DNA of 8,118 nt from Alphaproteobacteria bacterium UBA1002 (GCA_002291845.1 DBAU01000057.1:1-8118); one strand, 5' to 3'. Positions 1-5,240 are shown, counted from the stretch's first letter. A program made the numbers and translations. Notes: generated by a model from the letters alone, not told the origin.

Positions 1-200
1 TTCGACGTAGTAGCTCTCAAATCAGGGCAAAAATTCTTGGGGGGGCAGTGGCACGGTTCTTTTTGGCTGATGCCATCCCATTTGGCCGCGCGATCGGGCA
101 AGCACGCAAGCGGTGCAGATGGCCACGTGACCGCAGCATAGGCCTGTGGGGCTTGTAAGGCCATTACCAAAATGGAAAGTCCAAGTGAAAATAAGCGCAT
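1..200 (-). CDS. Small exported cysteine-containing protein, partial (3' end outside window)
   Basis: I do not recognise this family. Reading from ATG at 200, the frame stays open for 66 codons to the window edge, so the C-terminus is missing. The N-terminus looks like a Sec signal peptide: Met-Arg, a hydrophobic core at residues 3-15, then a likely signal peptidase I site after A20-Y21-A22. The predicted mature part has cysteines at 33, 50, 52 and 58, the last three in a C-H-C-P-P-K-x-F-C cluster. This suggests disulfide bonding or metal binding in the periplasm or outside the cell. The start is supported by AGGAG at 208-212, seven bases upstream. A longer frame begins at 330, but it is a different frame, has AT-rich unlikely residues and stops at 22. 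The gene is divergent from the pilin gene at 343. Signal peptide and start are seen; the function is unknown. Confidence 0.72.
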   Translation of the reverse strand, partial: MRLFSLGLSILVMALQAPQAYAAVTWPSAPLACLPDRAAKWDGISQKEPCHCPPKNFCPDLRATTS

Positions 201-205
201 ATCTG

Positions 206-212
206 CTCTCCT
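206..212 (-). promoter_or_regulatory. Ribosome binding site of the exported protein gene
   Basis: On the minus strand this reads AGGAGAG, with AGGAG seven bases before the ATG at 200. It is the strongest argument for starting the gene at 200 rather than in the longer overlapping frame that begins at 330. Confidence 0.65.
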
Positions 213-241
213 GATCAATTTTAGGTATCTCACCTTTTAGC

Positions 242-247
242 AGTATA
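242..247 (-). promoter_or_regulatory. Candidate -10 box for the exported protein gene
   Basis: The minus strand reads TATACT, five of six matches to the sigma-70 -10 box. It would place transcription start near 235 and give a leader of about 35 bases. The upstream DNA is very AT-rich and no good -35 hexamer is seen at 16-18 bases, so the call is tentative. Confidence 0.3.
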
Positions 248-281
248 CAAAGAAAGTAATAAAAAATCATTAATATTTTAA

Positions 282-296
282 TTTTTTTTTTATAGT
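282..296 (+). promoter_or_regulatory. T10 tract with candidate -10 box for the TadE pilin genes
   Basis: A run of ten T residues (282-291) leads directly into TATAGT at 291-296, a five-of-six match to the -10 consensus. Transcription would start near 303, about 40 bases before the ATG at 343. The -35 element is not clear. The tract would sit in the -35/-10 spacer, so changes in its length could alter promoter strength. The surrounding 201-342 region is strongly AT-rich compared with the rest of the window. Confidence 0.3.
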
Positions 297-342
297 TTTT
301 TGTTATCATCAAACTGTAACAAAAATTCAAAAGGTCTTTTTT

Positions 343-864
343 ATGTTTAAATCAAAAAAAGATAGAGCTTTGTTAGGCGATGCAAGAGGTGCAACTATAC
401 TTGAGTTTGCGCTTGTGCTTCCGCTTTTTTTATCCATCCTTTTTTCTGGTGTCGAATTCGGCTTATTCATGTTTGCCTCCAACCTTGTGCAGCGTGCAGT
501 GCATGATGGTAGCCGTCTGGCACTGACAGGATCAAACTATGCAGAGCGTCAAGCATTAGAAGGGTCTGGTACAACTTTGTCCCGCGAAGATTATATTCGT
601 GCCATGATTTTAGAGCGTTTGGGGGGGCTGGCGGACAATGGTACGCTCACGATCAGTTCTGTCGTTCATGATAATATTAGTAATCTGAATAGCGCAGGGG
701 TTCCTGAAGGAGGGTCGGTATTCGGAAAAGGGGGGCAGGTTATTGCGTATGATGTGGCATTTGAATGGAATGTGATGACCCCTGGAATTTTGACCTTTCT
801 CAGTCAGGATGGAAAGATGGTGATGAGTTCAAGCCTTATCGTTCAAAACGAGAATTTTCGTTAA
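343..864 (+). CDS. TadE-family pseudopilin
   Basis: This 173-residue protein has the TadE-like layout: a short basic leader, a glycine followed by a hydrophobic N-terminal helix, then a soluble domain. The motif G16-A-T-I-L-E21 has glutamate at +5 after the glycine, as in prepilins cut by prepilin peptidase (TadV in Flp/Tad systems). The segment E21-FALVLPLFL and the following VEFG are typical of the family. The C-terminal region, with the near-terminal V-Q-N-E-N-F, matches the usual TadE ending. It is probably processed and held in the inner membrane as a minor pilin or assembly factor of a Tad pilus. AAAAGG at 329-334 is a plausible ribosome binding site. The next TadE-like gene follows after 15 bases, so the two form an operon. 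The gene contains A7, T7, G7 and G6 runs. Confidence 0.85.
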   Translation: MFKSKKDRALLGDARGATILEFALVLPLFLSILFSGVEFGLFMFASNLVQRAVHDGSRLALTGSNYAERQALEGSGTTLSREDYIRAMILERLGGLADNGTLTISSVVHDNISNLNSAGVPEGGSVFGKGGQVIAYDVAFEWNVMTPGILTFLSQDGKMVMSSSLIVQNENFR

Positions 865-879
865 AAACAGAGACATTCA

Positions 880-1470
880 ATGAAAAATATACTGTTGAGA
901 GATGGCTGGCGGATTCTGAAAAATCGCAAGGGTATGGCGGCGATTGAGTTTGCTGTCGTGGCGCCCGTCATGCTGTTGCTTATCCTCGGCACAGTCGAAA
1001 TCACACGCTACATCATGTTTATCCAGCGTGTAGATTTTACGGCGACCTCTTTGGTGAACATCTTAAATCGTAACCTTAATGTGTCTCGGGCGGATCTGGC
1101 TGCTTACCATAGAGCGGGCCGGCGTATGATGCAGACAAGTATTCTTGAAAGGAATGTTCAATTTGGGACAACTTTCACGGCGATTCAGCAAAATGATCCC
1201 CCTCCTGCCAATGCAAACGTCCTATGGCAAGTGCGCCGGGGAGTTGCCGTTAGCCGCATCCCTTCCGGGGGGTTTTACAATACCACCACCGGATTGGGCT
1301 TGCCGTTGGCGCACCGTGATCAGGTGACCGTGGTAGAGGTATCGGCGAGATTCCGGCCGCTTGGTGTCACCAAAGGGCTAGGAGATGTCATGGGATTCGA
1401 AGTCGATGATGTCTACAGCTCTGCGGTGGCGCGTCCACGATTTGGCGCATTCCAGTTTCCACCCCGATAA
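880..1470 (+). CDS. Second TadE/TadG-like pseudopilin
   Basis: This 196-residue protein is a paralog of the upstream pilin gene product. It starts with a basic leader. G18-M-A-A-I-E23 again gives the glycine/+5-glutamate prepilin cleavage pattern, followed by a hydrophobic helix to about residue 38 (FAVVAPVMLLLILGTVEI). The soluble part ends with A-R-P-R-F-G near the C-terminus, as in many alphaproteobacterial TadE-like partners of TadG. It probably acts with the first protein as a minor pseudopilin of a Flp/Tad apparatus in the envelope. The Shine-Dalgarno sequence is weak (ACAGAGA just upstream), so translation may rely partly on coupling across the 15-base gap. The TAA stop at 1468-1470 directly touches the encoded CCA of the convergent tRNA-Gly gene. 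No terminator separates them. No tad ATPase, secretin or platform gene is in the window. Confidence 0.8.
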   Translation: MKNILLRDGWRILKNRKGMAAIEFAVVAPVMLLLILGTVEITRYIMFIQRVDFTATSLVNILNRNLNVSRADLAAYHRAGRRMMQTSILERNVQFGTTFTAIQQNDPPPANANVLWQVRRGVAVSRIPSGGFYNTTTGLGLPLAHRDQVTVVEVSARFRPLGVTKGLGDVMGFEVDDVYSSAVARPRFGAFQFPPR

Positions 1471-1545
1471 TGGAGCGGGTGATGAGATTCGAACTCACGA
1501 CCCCAACCTTGGCAAGGTTGTGCTCTACCCCTGAGCTACACCCGC
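1471..1545 (-). tRNA. tRNA-Gly (GCC anticodon)
   Basis: The minus strand folds into a complete cloverleaf. Acceptor strand GCGGGTG at the 5' end pairs with CACCCGC. The D arm contains GCTC-AGGGGTA-GAGC. The anticodon stem CAACC/GGTTG encloses TTGCCAA, with anticodon GCC at 1511-1513. The T arm is GTGAG-TTCGAAT-CTCAT. The discriminator is T and the terminal CCA is encoded (1471-1473). It reads GGC and GGT glycine codons. The CCA end abuts the stop codon of the convergent pilin gene with no spacer. The promoter lies at 1580-1608. Confidence 0.97.
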
Positions 1546-1560
1546 TTGAAAACATCAAGC
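1544..1560 (-). repeat. Perfect hairpin spanning the 5' processing site of tRNA-Gly
   Basis: The arms GCTTGA and TCAAGC are perfect complements (6 bp) around a five-base loop. On the minus-strand transcript the second arm ends in the first two bases of the mature tRNA, so the hairpin straddles the RNase P cut site and would compete with the top of the acceptor stem. The arms are seen directly; any role in processing is inference. Confidence 0.5.
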
Positions 1561-1579
1561 GTTCCCGCTGAGGTGGCGG

Positions 1580-1608
1580 AATATAAGAGAGGCGTTTCTG
1601 TTTGGCAA
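1580..1608 (-). promoter_or_regulatory. Sigma-70 promoter of tRNA-Gly
   Basis: On the minus strand, TTGCCA (1603-1608) is followed 17 bases later by TATATT (1580-1585). Both hexamers are near consensus at the ideal spacing. The bases after the -10 box are CCGCCAC, a GC-rich discriminator typical of stable-RNA promoters under stringent control. Transcription should start near 1573, giving a leader of about 28 bases before the mature tRNA end at 1545. Confidence 0.7.
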
Positions 1609-1634
1609 GCGCTTTTGTGAAGGGTTGAAATCCA

Positions 1635-1664
1635 TTGCCTGCGCGTGACGTGGCCGGGTATATA
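1635..1664 (+). promoter_or_regulatory. Candidate promoter of the Trm112-like gene
   Basis: TTGCCT (1635-1640) lies 18 bases before TATATA (1659-1664). This is a moderate match that would start transcription near 1671, just ahead of the ribosome binding site AAGGA at 1675-1679. It is divergent from the tRNA promoter in the same short region. Confidence 0.35.
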
Positions 1665-1685
1665 TCCTTACCTGAAGGATAAAAA

Positions 1686-1865
1686 ATGATACAACAACTG
1701 GATCATTCGCTGCTGCAGATTCTGGTGTGTCCGGCGACCAAAGGCCCGCTTATCTACGATCATGACGCACACGAGTTGATCAGTGAACGCGCGGGACTGG
1801 CATATCCAGTTCGAGACGGGATCCCCATTCTTCTTATTGATGAGGCACGTAAGCTCGAAGCTTAG
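1686..1865 (+). CDS. Trm112 / UPF0434 (YcaR-like) small protein
   Basis: This is a complete 59-residue protein. It has the family signature: L-L-Q-I-L-V-C15-P-A-T-K-G-P-L near the N-terminus, then A-G-L-A-Y-P-V-R-D-G-I-P-I-L-L (37-51) and D-E-A-R-K-L-E at the end. These match the bacterial YcaR-like branch of Trm112 proteins. Eukaryotic and archaeal Trm112 activates RNA and protein methyltransferases; the bacterial role is less clear. Only one cysteine is present, so the zinc-binding form of the fold is unlikely. AAGGA at 1675-1679, six bases before the ATG, supports the start. The TAG stop at 1863-1865 overlaps the stop of the convergent EF-hand gene. Confidence 0.9.
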   Translation: MIQQLDHSLLQILVCPATKGPLIYDHDAHELISERAGLAYPVRDGIPILLIDEARKLEA

Positions 1866-2533
1866 CGACGCGGACCAGTTCGTCCACTGGACGGGTGCAC
1901 CCCCAAACCATGGCAGGCGTCCCCTACGTCGATGGCCTCTATCCCCTGGGGCGCTGCGTCTTCTAATCCACGGCGAAATCCGTCCGCTACAGCCTGAATC
2001 GTATCAAGGCGTATGTTTCTGGTCACGTGATCCATGGTCCGTTGTCCTTGAGGATCCATCCCATTGCGCAGTCTCTGTAGATCGGGGTTACTTGTTATTT
2101 GCGCCTGAATCTCTCGATCAAATCTATCTATTTCCTCTTGGGACATAAAATTCCCAAGGCCCCTCGTTCCTTCGGAAACAGTGTTTATTGCACCATTTAT
2201 GGCTTGGTTTGCCGCAGATATCCGTGAAGGGTCCTGGCAGAATGCATTCAGGCGGGCCGGATCGCCAATAGATTGAATAAAATCAGAGGCTGCTTCAAAA
2301 TTTCTGCGCATTTCTGGGGCGAGTTGGTTTCGTTGATCAGGTGGGAAGCGCCGATCAATCTCTCCTTGCAGCAATGATGTTAGCTCGCCGCGTTGCTCAG
2401 GTGGCGTCTGTCTGATCGCTTCGACCAGCGGGGCGAGTTGCTCGCCTGATGTGATGCGACCATCACCATTACTATCGAGATACTCACCAAACATCTGCCC
2501 TGCACGTCGGGACGCACCTGAAACATCAACCAT
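1862..2533 (-). CDS. EF-hand domain protein of unknown function
   Basis: This 223-residue protein carries one canonical EF-hand loop at residues 20-31 (D-S-N-G-D-G-R-I-T-S-G-E). The calcium ligands D20, N22, D24 and E31 are all in place, and a predicted helix lies on the N-terminal side. I see no second EF-hand. The rest is polar and probably mostly helical, rich in Q, R, E and D, with no obvious signal peptide or membrane segment, so a cytoplasmic calcium-binding or structural role is possible. The single cysteines at about 99 and 206 look incidental. GAGGG seven bases upstream supports ATG at 2533, and a TATAAT box lies at 2560-2565. Its TAA stop overlaps the Trm112-like gene's stop. The last residues (from about 205) look low in conservation value. 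The family is not recognised beyond the EF-hand. Confidence 0.8.
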   Translation of the reverse strand: MVDVSGASRRAGQMFGEYLDSNGDGRITSGEQLAPLVEAIRQTPPEQRGELTSLLQGEIDRRFPPDQRNQLAPEMRRNFEAASDFIQSIGDPARLNAFCQDPSRISAANQAINGAINTVSEGTRGLGNFMSQEEIDRFDREIQAQITSNPDLQRLRNGMDPQGQRTMDHVTRNIRLDTIQAVADGFRRGLEDAAPQGIEAIDVGDACHGLGVHPSSGRTGPRR

Positions 2534-2559
2534 AGAGATACCCTCATGTTAAGCTATTT

Positions 2560-2565
2560 ATTATA
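2560..2565 (-). promoter_or_regulatory. -10 box for the EF-hand gene
   Basis: The minus strand carries a perfect TATAAT about 27 bases before the ATG at 2533, flanked upstream by AT-rich DNA. No good -35 hexamer is visible at 16-18 bases. Transcription would start near 2553 and include the GAGGG ribosome binding site. Confidence 0.5.
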
Positions 2566-2675
2566 GGATAACATTTAAATATTAATCTTTTGTGACTGTC
2601 TCGTGTTTCTGTTCTGCCATATTGATATCTTTCTGTGTGCCATGTCGCGCAGGGGGTGCAATATGTATGCCTAAG

Positions 2676-2728
2676 GTGGGCGCATTTGCGATTGCGTAGC
2701 CATGCCCTGTCGCCTATGCTCCGCCCAC
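2676..2728 (+). repeat. Inverted repeat in the exbB leader
   Basis: GTGGGCG (2676-2682) and CGCCCAC (2722-2728) are perfect 7-base complements, 39 bases apart, ending 18 bases before the exbB ATG. They could pair in the mRNA leader or bind a regulator. No U-tract follows, so this is not an intrinsic terminator. The rest of 2534-2746 shows no gene; no clear Fur-type box was seen. Confidence 0.35.
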
Positions 2729-2746
2729 GTGAGAATGTGAGGTTTC

Positions 2747-3523
2747 ATGGACTTTTCGATGATTGTTAAGGGTGGCGTCACCATGATTCCGCTGCTCTCT
2801 CTCTCTGTATATGCTTTGGCGGTCTGTGTGTATAAGGCACTGCAATTTGCTGGATCGCGGATTTTCGATACGCGATTTATCGTGCCTGTGATGGAGCATG
2901 TGAAGCGTGGCGAATTGACGGATGCTGAGCTGAAATTACGGGATGCGAAAGGTCCGGTTGCGTTAATTATGAAGGTGGCAATTACCTGCGTCACCAACCG
3001 CGACATGAGCTTGCGTACCCGGGAAGCTGAAATAGCCCGCGTTGGCTCTGCGGAAATACGAAAGCTTGAGACGCATATGCGTGGTCTGGAGATGGTGGCC
3101 ACCACCAGCCCGCTACTGGGTCTGCTGGGTACTGTGACAGGGATGGTAGCGGTGTTTGCGACGCTTAGCGATGCAGGCAGCCGTGTTGATCCTGCTCTGT
3201 TGGCTGGAGGTATCTGGGAGGCATTGATTACCACGGTGACTGGACTGGTAATTGCGGTGCCCGCGGTGGCGGCCTATTACGTGATTGATGGAATCATTGA
3301 AAAAGTGCGTGCGACCATGCGCGACGTCACCGTGCAGATTCTTTCGCTTGAGGACGAATATATGCGCAACGAGAAAGAGCAGGAAAAACGTGAGCTTATG
3401 GAGCGTGAGCGCAAGCTGCGTGAATTGCAGGAAGCGCAGGAGCGCGCATTAGAGCAGGTGCGTACCACGGCCCAGTCAAGCAGTACTCTGCGATTACTCA
3501 GCCCCTCCTATAATCGCATTTGA
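2747..3523 (+). CDS. exbB: ExbB / TolQ / MotA-family proton channel protein
   Basis: This 258-residue inner-membrane protein forms the pentameric scaffold of a proton-driven motor with ExbD and energises TonB. Three membrane segments are visible at about 10-30, 115-140 and 157-180. The second carries the family hallmark S-P-L-L-G-L-L-G-T-V-T-G-M (121-133), and the third has T-T-V-T-G-L-V-I-A-V-P. The cytoplasmic tail (about 202-242) is an unusually long run of charged residues (E, R, K, Q) and probably a coiled coil. GAGG at 2739-2742 supports the start. The exbD gene follows after 10 bases and the operon continues through TonB. TolQ is the main alternative. The TonB-type last gene and the lack of tolB or pal favour an ExbB role. 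Confidence 0.88.
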   Translation: MDFSMIVKGGVTMIPLLSLSVYALAVCVYKALQFAGSRIFDTRFIVPVMEHVKRGELTDAELKLRDAKGPVALIMKVAITCVTNRDMSLRTREAEIARVGSAEIRKLETHMRGLEMVATTSPLLGLLGTVTGMVAVFATLSDAGSRVDPALLAGGIWEALITTVTGLVIAVPAVAAYYVIDGIIEKVRATMRDVTVQILSLEDEYMRNEKEQEKRELMERERKLRELQEAQERALEQVRTTAQSSSTLRLLSPSYNRI

Positions 3524-3533
3524 GCAGGCTGGC

Positions 3534-3995
3534 ATGATTGCCATTGAAGGGCGCAAGCGAACTTCCCGCGGGATTGATATGACGCCGCTGATTGACATCG
3601 TCTTCCAGCTGCTTCTGTTTTTTATGCTGACCACAAGCTTTATCCGTGTTGAGTCATTGAATGTGAACCTCGCGGGGCCCTCTGTCACTACCAAAGCTTT
3701 ACCAGGGGAAACCGTGACCATCGATCTGGAAGCCACGGGGGCGACGGTGATCGATCAGAAGACGGTATGGGAGAATGAGCTACAGGAACGCCTGAATGCG
3801 CTGTTTGCCCGTGGCCGTAACCCGCAGATCCTGATCCGGGCAGAAGACGCCGTAGATGTACAGCGATTGGTGGACATGATGGATGCGATCACGCTCGCCG
3901 GCGGTAAGCGGCTGGCGATTGAGAAGCTGCGCCGGCCTTCCCCGATGCAGAGTTTCCGCGAGACAATCAAAGAGGTCCAAGATGGTGGACTTTGA
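3534..3995 (+). CDS. exbD: ExbD-family proton-motor subunit (canonical copy)
   Basis: This 153-residue protein has a short cytoplasmic N-terminus, one membrane helix at about 18-37 and a periplasmic domain. The helix starts with M-T-P-L-I-D21-I-V-F. D21 is the conserved aspartate that carries protons and drives rotation or force generation in the ExbB channel. The periplasmic part, with I-L-I-R-A-E-D near 99-105 and a helix around 109-120, matches the ExbD/TolR fold. It should form a dimer inside the ExbB pentamer. The start is ATG at 3534; the Shine-Dalgarno sequence is poor, so coupling to exbB, 10 bases upstream, is likely. Its 3' end overlaps the second exbD by 14 bases. Confidence 0.9.
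   Translation: MIAIEGRKRTSRGIDMTPLIDIVFQLLLFFMLTTSFIRVESLNVNLAGPSVTTKALPGETVTIDLEATGATVIDQKTVWENELQERLNALFARGRNPQILIRAEDAVDVQRLVDMMDAITLAGGKRLAIEKLRRPSPMQSFRETIKEVQDGGL
3971..3975 (+). promoter_or_regulatory. Ribosome binding site fixing the start of the second exbD
   Basis: AGAGG lies six bases before ATG 3982, inside the end of the first exbD gene. It supports starting the second exbD here rather than at the in-frame ATG 99 bases further upstream, which would add 33 residues overlapping the first gene and unlike any ExbD N-terminus. Confidence 0.6.
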
Positions 3996-4386
3996 ACGAA
4001 GCAAAAAGCCGGTCAAGCCGATTGGGCTGATTCCCATGATTAATGTGATTTTCCTTCTTCTGATTTACTTTTTAGTGGTGGGTAGCATTGACAAGTTAGA
4101 GATTATTCCGGTCACAGTGCCCATCGCCGAAAACGGAAAAGTAGTGGATGAAGGCCAGCTGACCATTGTGCTGGGAAGGCATGATGAAATCTTGGCCAAT
4201 GATGAGTTTCTTACCTCCCCTGAGGAAGTCCGTCGTTTTGTGAAGGAGCAACTTCAGGCGTCTCCAAACCTATTTATCACGGTGAAGGCGGATGCAAAGG
4301 CCCGAGCGGGGCAGGTGATCGAGATTATGGAAATTCTTGAAGATGCCGGGGGCAAAAACCTGGCGCTGGCGACCCAATCCCCATGA
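3982..4386 (+). CDS. Second ExbD-family protein, membrane Asp replaced by Asn
   Basis: This 134-residue ExbD paralog has the same layout as its neighbour: basic N-terminus, one membrane helix (about 15-35) and a periplasmic domain ending with an ExbD-like L-F-I-T-V-K-A-D strand and a helix (111-121). In place of the M-T-P-L-I-D motif it has L-I-P-M-I-N21-V-I-F, so the proton-carrying aspartate is an asparagine at the exactly aligned position. It may therefore form a heteromer with the first ExbD in which only one subunit carries protons, or act structurally. The start at 3982 is chosen for the ribosome binding site and for alignment with the first ExbD. It overlaps the previous gene by 14 bases and tonB by four (ATGA). 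Confidence 0.87.
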   Translation: MVDFERSKKPVKPIGLIPMINVIFLLLIYFLVVGSIDKLEIIPVTVPIAENGKVVDEGQLTIVLGRHDEILANDEFLTSPEEVRRFVKEQLQASPNLFITVKADAKARAGQVIEIMEILEDAGGKNLALATQSP

Positions 4387-5240
4387 CAACGTTTGCGCTT
4401 GCCCCAAATGCTGCATCTACGCCTGCTCGCGAGATTCGCTATCTCGACTATTTGCGCGCGCTTGAAACGCTGAATGCTCATCGCCTAAATCCTGCGCCGC
4501 CCTTCGCGTTGATGCTGGCGTTTGCCTTTTCTTTGCATGTGGCTCTGGTATTGGGTTGGACCATACTGGCGAAGCCTTCTGATGCGCCGCAGGAGAAGTT
4601 ATTACAGCTCCGTCTGGGCGGTTTGCCGGAGCTGGGGGCGGGGCCTGCCGTACATGGCGGAGGAGTGGCTCCCACACCCAAGGCAGCGAATGTTCCTACC
4701 GGGGCTGAAGCGCTGCTGGAAGAAGCGTTGGAACCATCTGTGCAGGCTGAGCCTCGGGCGCCTAGTAGCCGTCATTCCGTTGCCTCATCCTACAAGAAAC
4801 CAACGGTGAATCCTTCGCCCGCGCGTAGGTCGGTTGTGCCTTCGCATCCATCCGCTTCGCCGGCGACTTTGGCGCCCTCTGCCGGAACTGGAGGGCGTGG
4901 CGTAAAAGGGGGAAGTGCTTTTGGCAATTCGCTGTCTGAACAAGCTGAAGTAATTGCACGCTATGAGCAGGAGCTCTCGGGGTGGCTTGAGCGTCACAAA
5001 GTCTATCCTGAATCCGCGGCTGATGCCGGTCTTCAGGGGCGTGTCATCGTGCGAGTGCAAATGAATCGTCAAGGGCGTGTTCTTGGAAGCTGGATTGAAC
5101 AGTCTTCAGGCCATGCGATTCTTGATAAAGCGGTACTGGCGCAAGTGATGCGTGCCAACCCGTTCCCGGCTGCACCCAAAACCTACCCAGGCCACTCCAT
5201 GCTGGAATTTCGTTTTCCAGTAACGCTCTATATTCGCTGA
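4383..5240 (+). CDS. tonB: TonB-family energy transducer
   Basis: This 285-residue protein has the TonB order of parts. A cytoplasmic N-terminus of about 38 residues, longer than in classical TonB, is followed by one membrane helix (about 39-62) with an S50-L-H52 pair resembling the conserved Ser/His face that contacts ExbB-ExbD. Next comes a proline-, alanine- and serine-rich spacer (about 65-180) that spans the periplasm. The C-terminal domain is at about 195-285, with Y208-P, G219-R-V-I-V-R-V, the A-I-L-D-K-A helix and a final F-R-F-P-V strand, as in TonB/TolA C-terminal domains. It should pass force from ExbB/ExbD to outer-membrane TonB-dependent transporters. ATGA overlap with the second exbD implies coupled translation. 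No receptor gene is adjacent. TolA is a weaker alternative. Confidence 0.87.
   Translation: MTTFALAPNAASTPAREIRYLDYLRALETLNAHRLNPAPPFALMLAFAFSLHVALVLGWTILAKPSDAPQEKLLQLRLGGLPELGAGPAVHGGGVAPTPKAANVPTGAEALLEEALEPSVQAEPRAPSSRHSVASSYKKPTVNPSPARRSVVPSHPSASPATLAPSAGTGGRGVKGGSAFGNSLSEQAEVIARYEQELSGWLERHKVYPESAADAGLQGRVIVRVQMNRQGRVLGSWIEQSSGHAILDKAVLAQVMRANPFPAAPKTYPGHSMLEFRFPVTLYIR

Noticed and set aside
22..330. 102-codon minus-strand frame covering the AT-rich region
   Set aside because: It has an implausible N-terminus translated from AT-rich intergenic DNA and no good ribosome binding site. The frame starting at 200 has a signal peptide and AGGAG, and runs through to the window edge.
1471..1545. 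tRNA-Gly as an integration (att) site for a genomic island
   Set aside because: No integrase gene and no second copy of the tRNA 3' end is present in the window.
1783..2148. 121-codon plus-strand frame
   Set aside because: It overlaps the Trm112-like gene in another frame and runs antisense to the EF-hand gene; no family features.
2642..2674. Ten-codon frame in the exbB leader as a regulatory leader peptide
   Set aside because: No ribosome binding site and no meaningful residue pattern; likely chance.
2671..3234. 187-codon minus-strand frame antisense to exbB
   Set aside because: Serine/arginine/threonine-rich shadow of a clear ExbB coding frame, with no motif or ribosome binding site.
3883..3981. 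N-terminal extension of the second ExbD
   Set aside because: Adds 33 residues rich in R and S that overlap the first exbD and do not resemble an ExbD N-terminus. ATG 3982 has AGAGG at the right distance.
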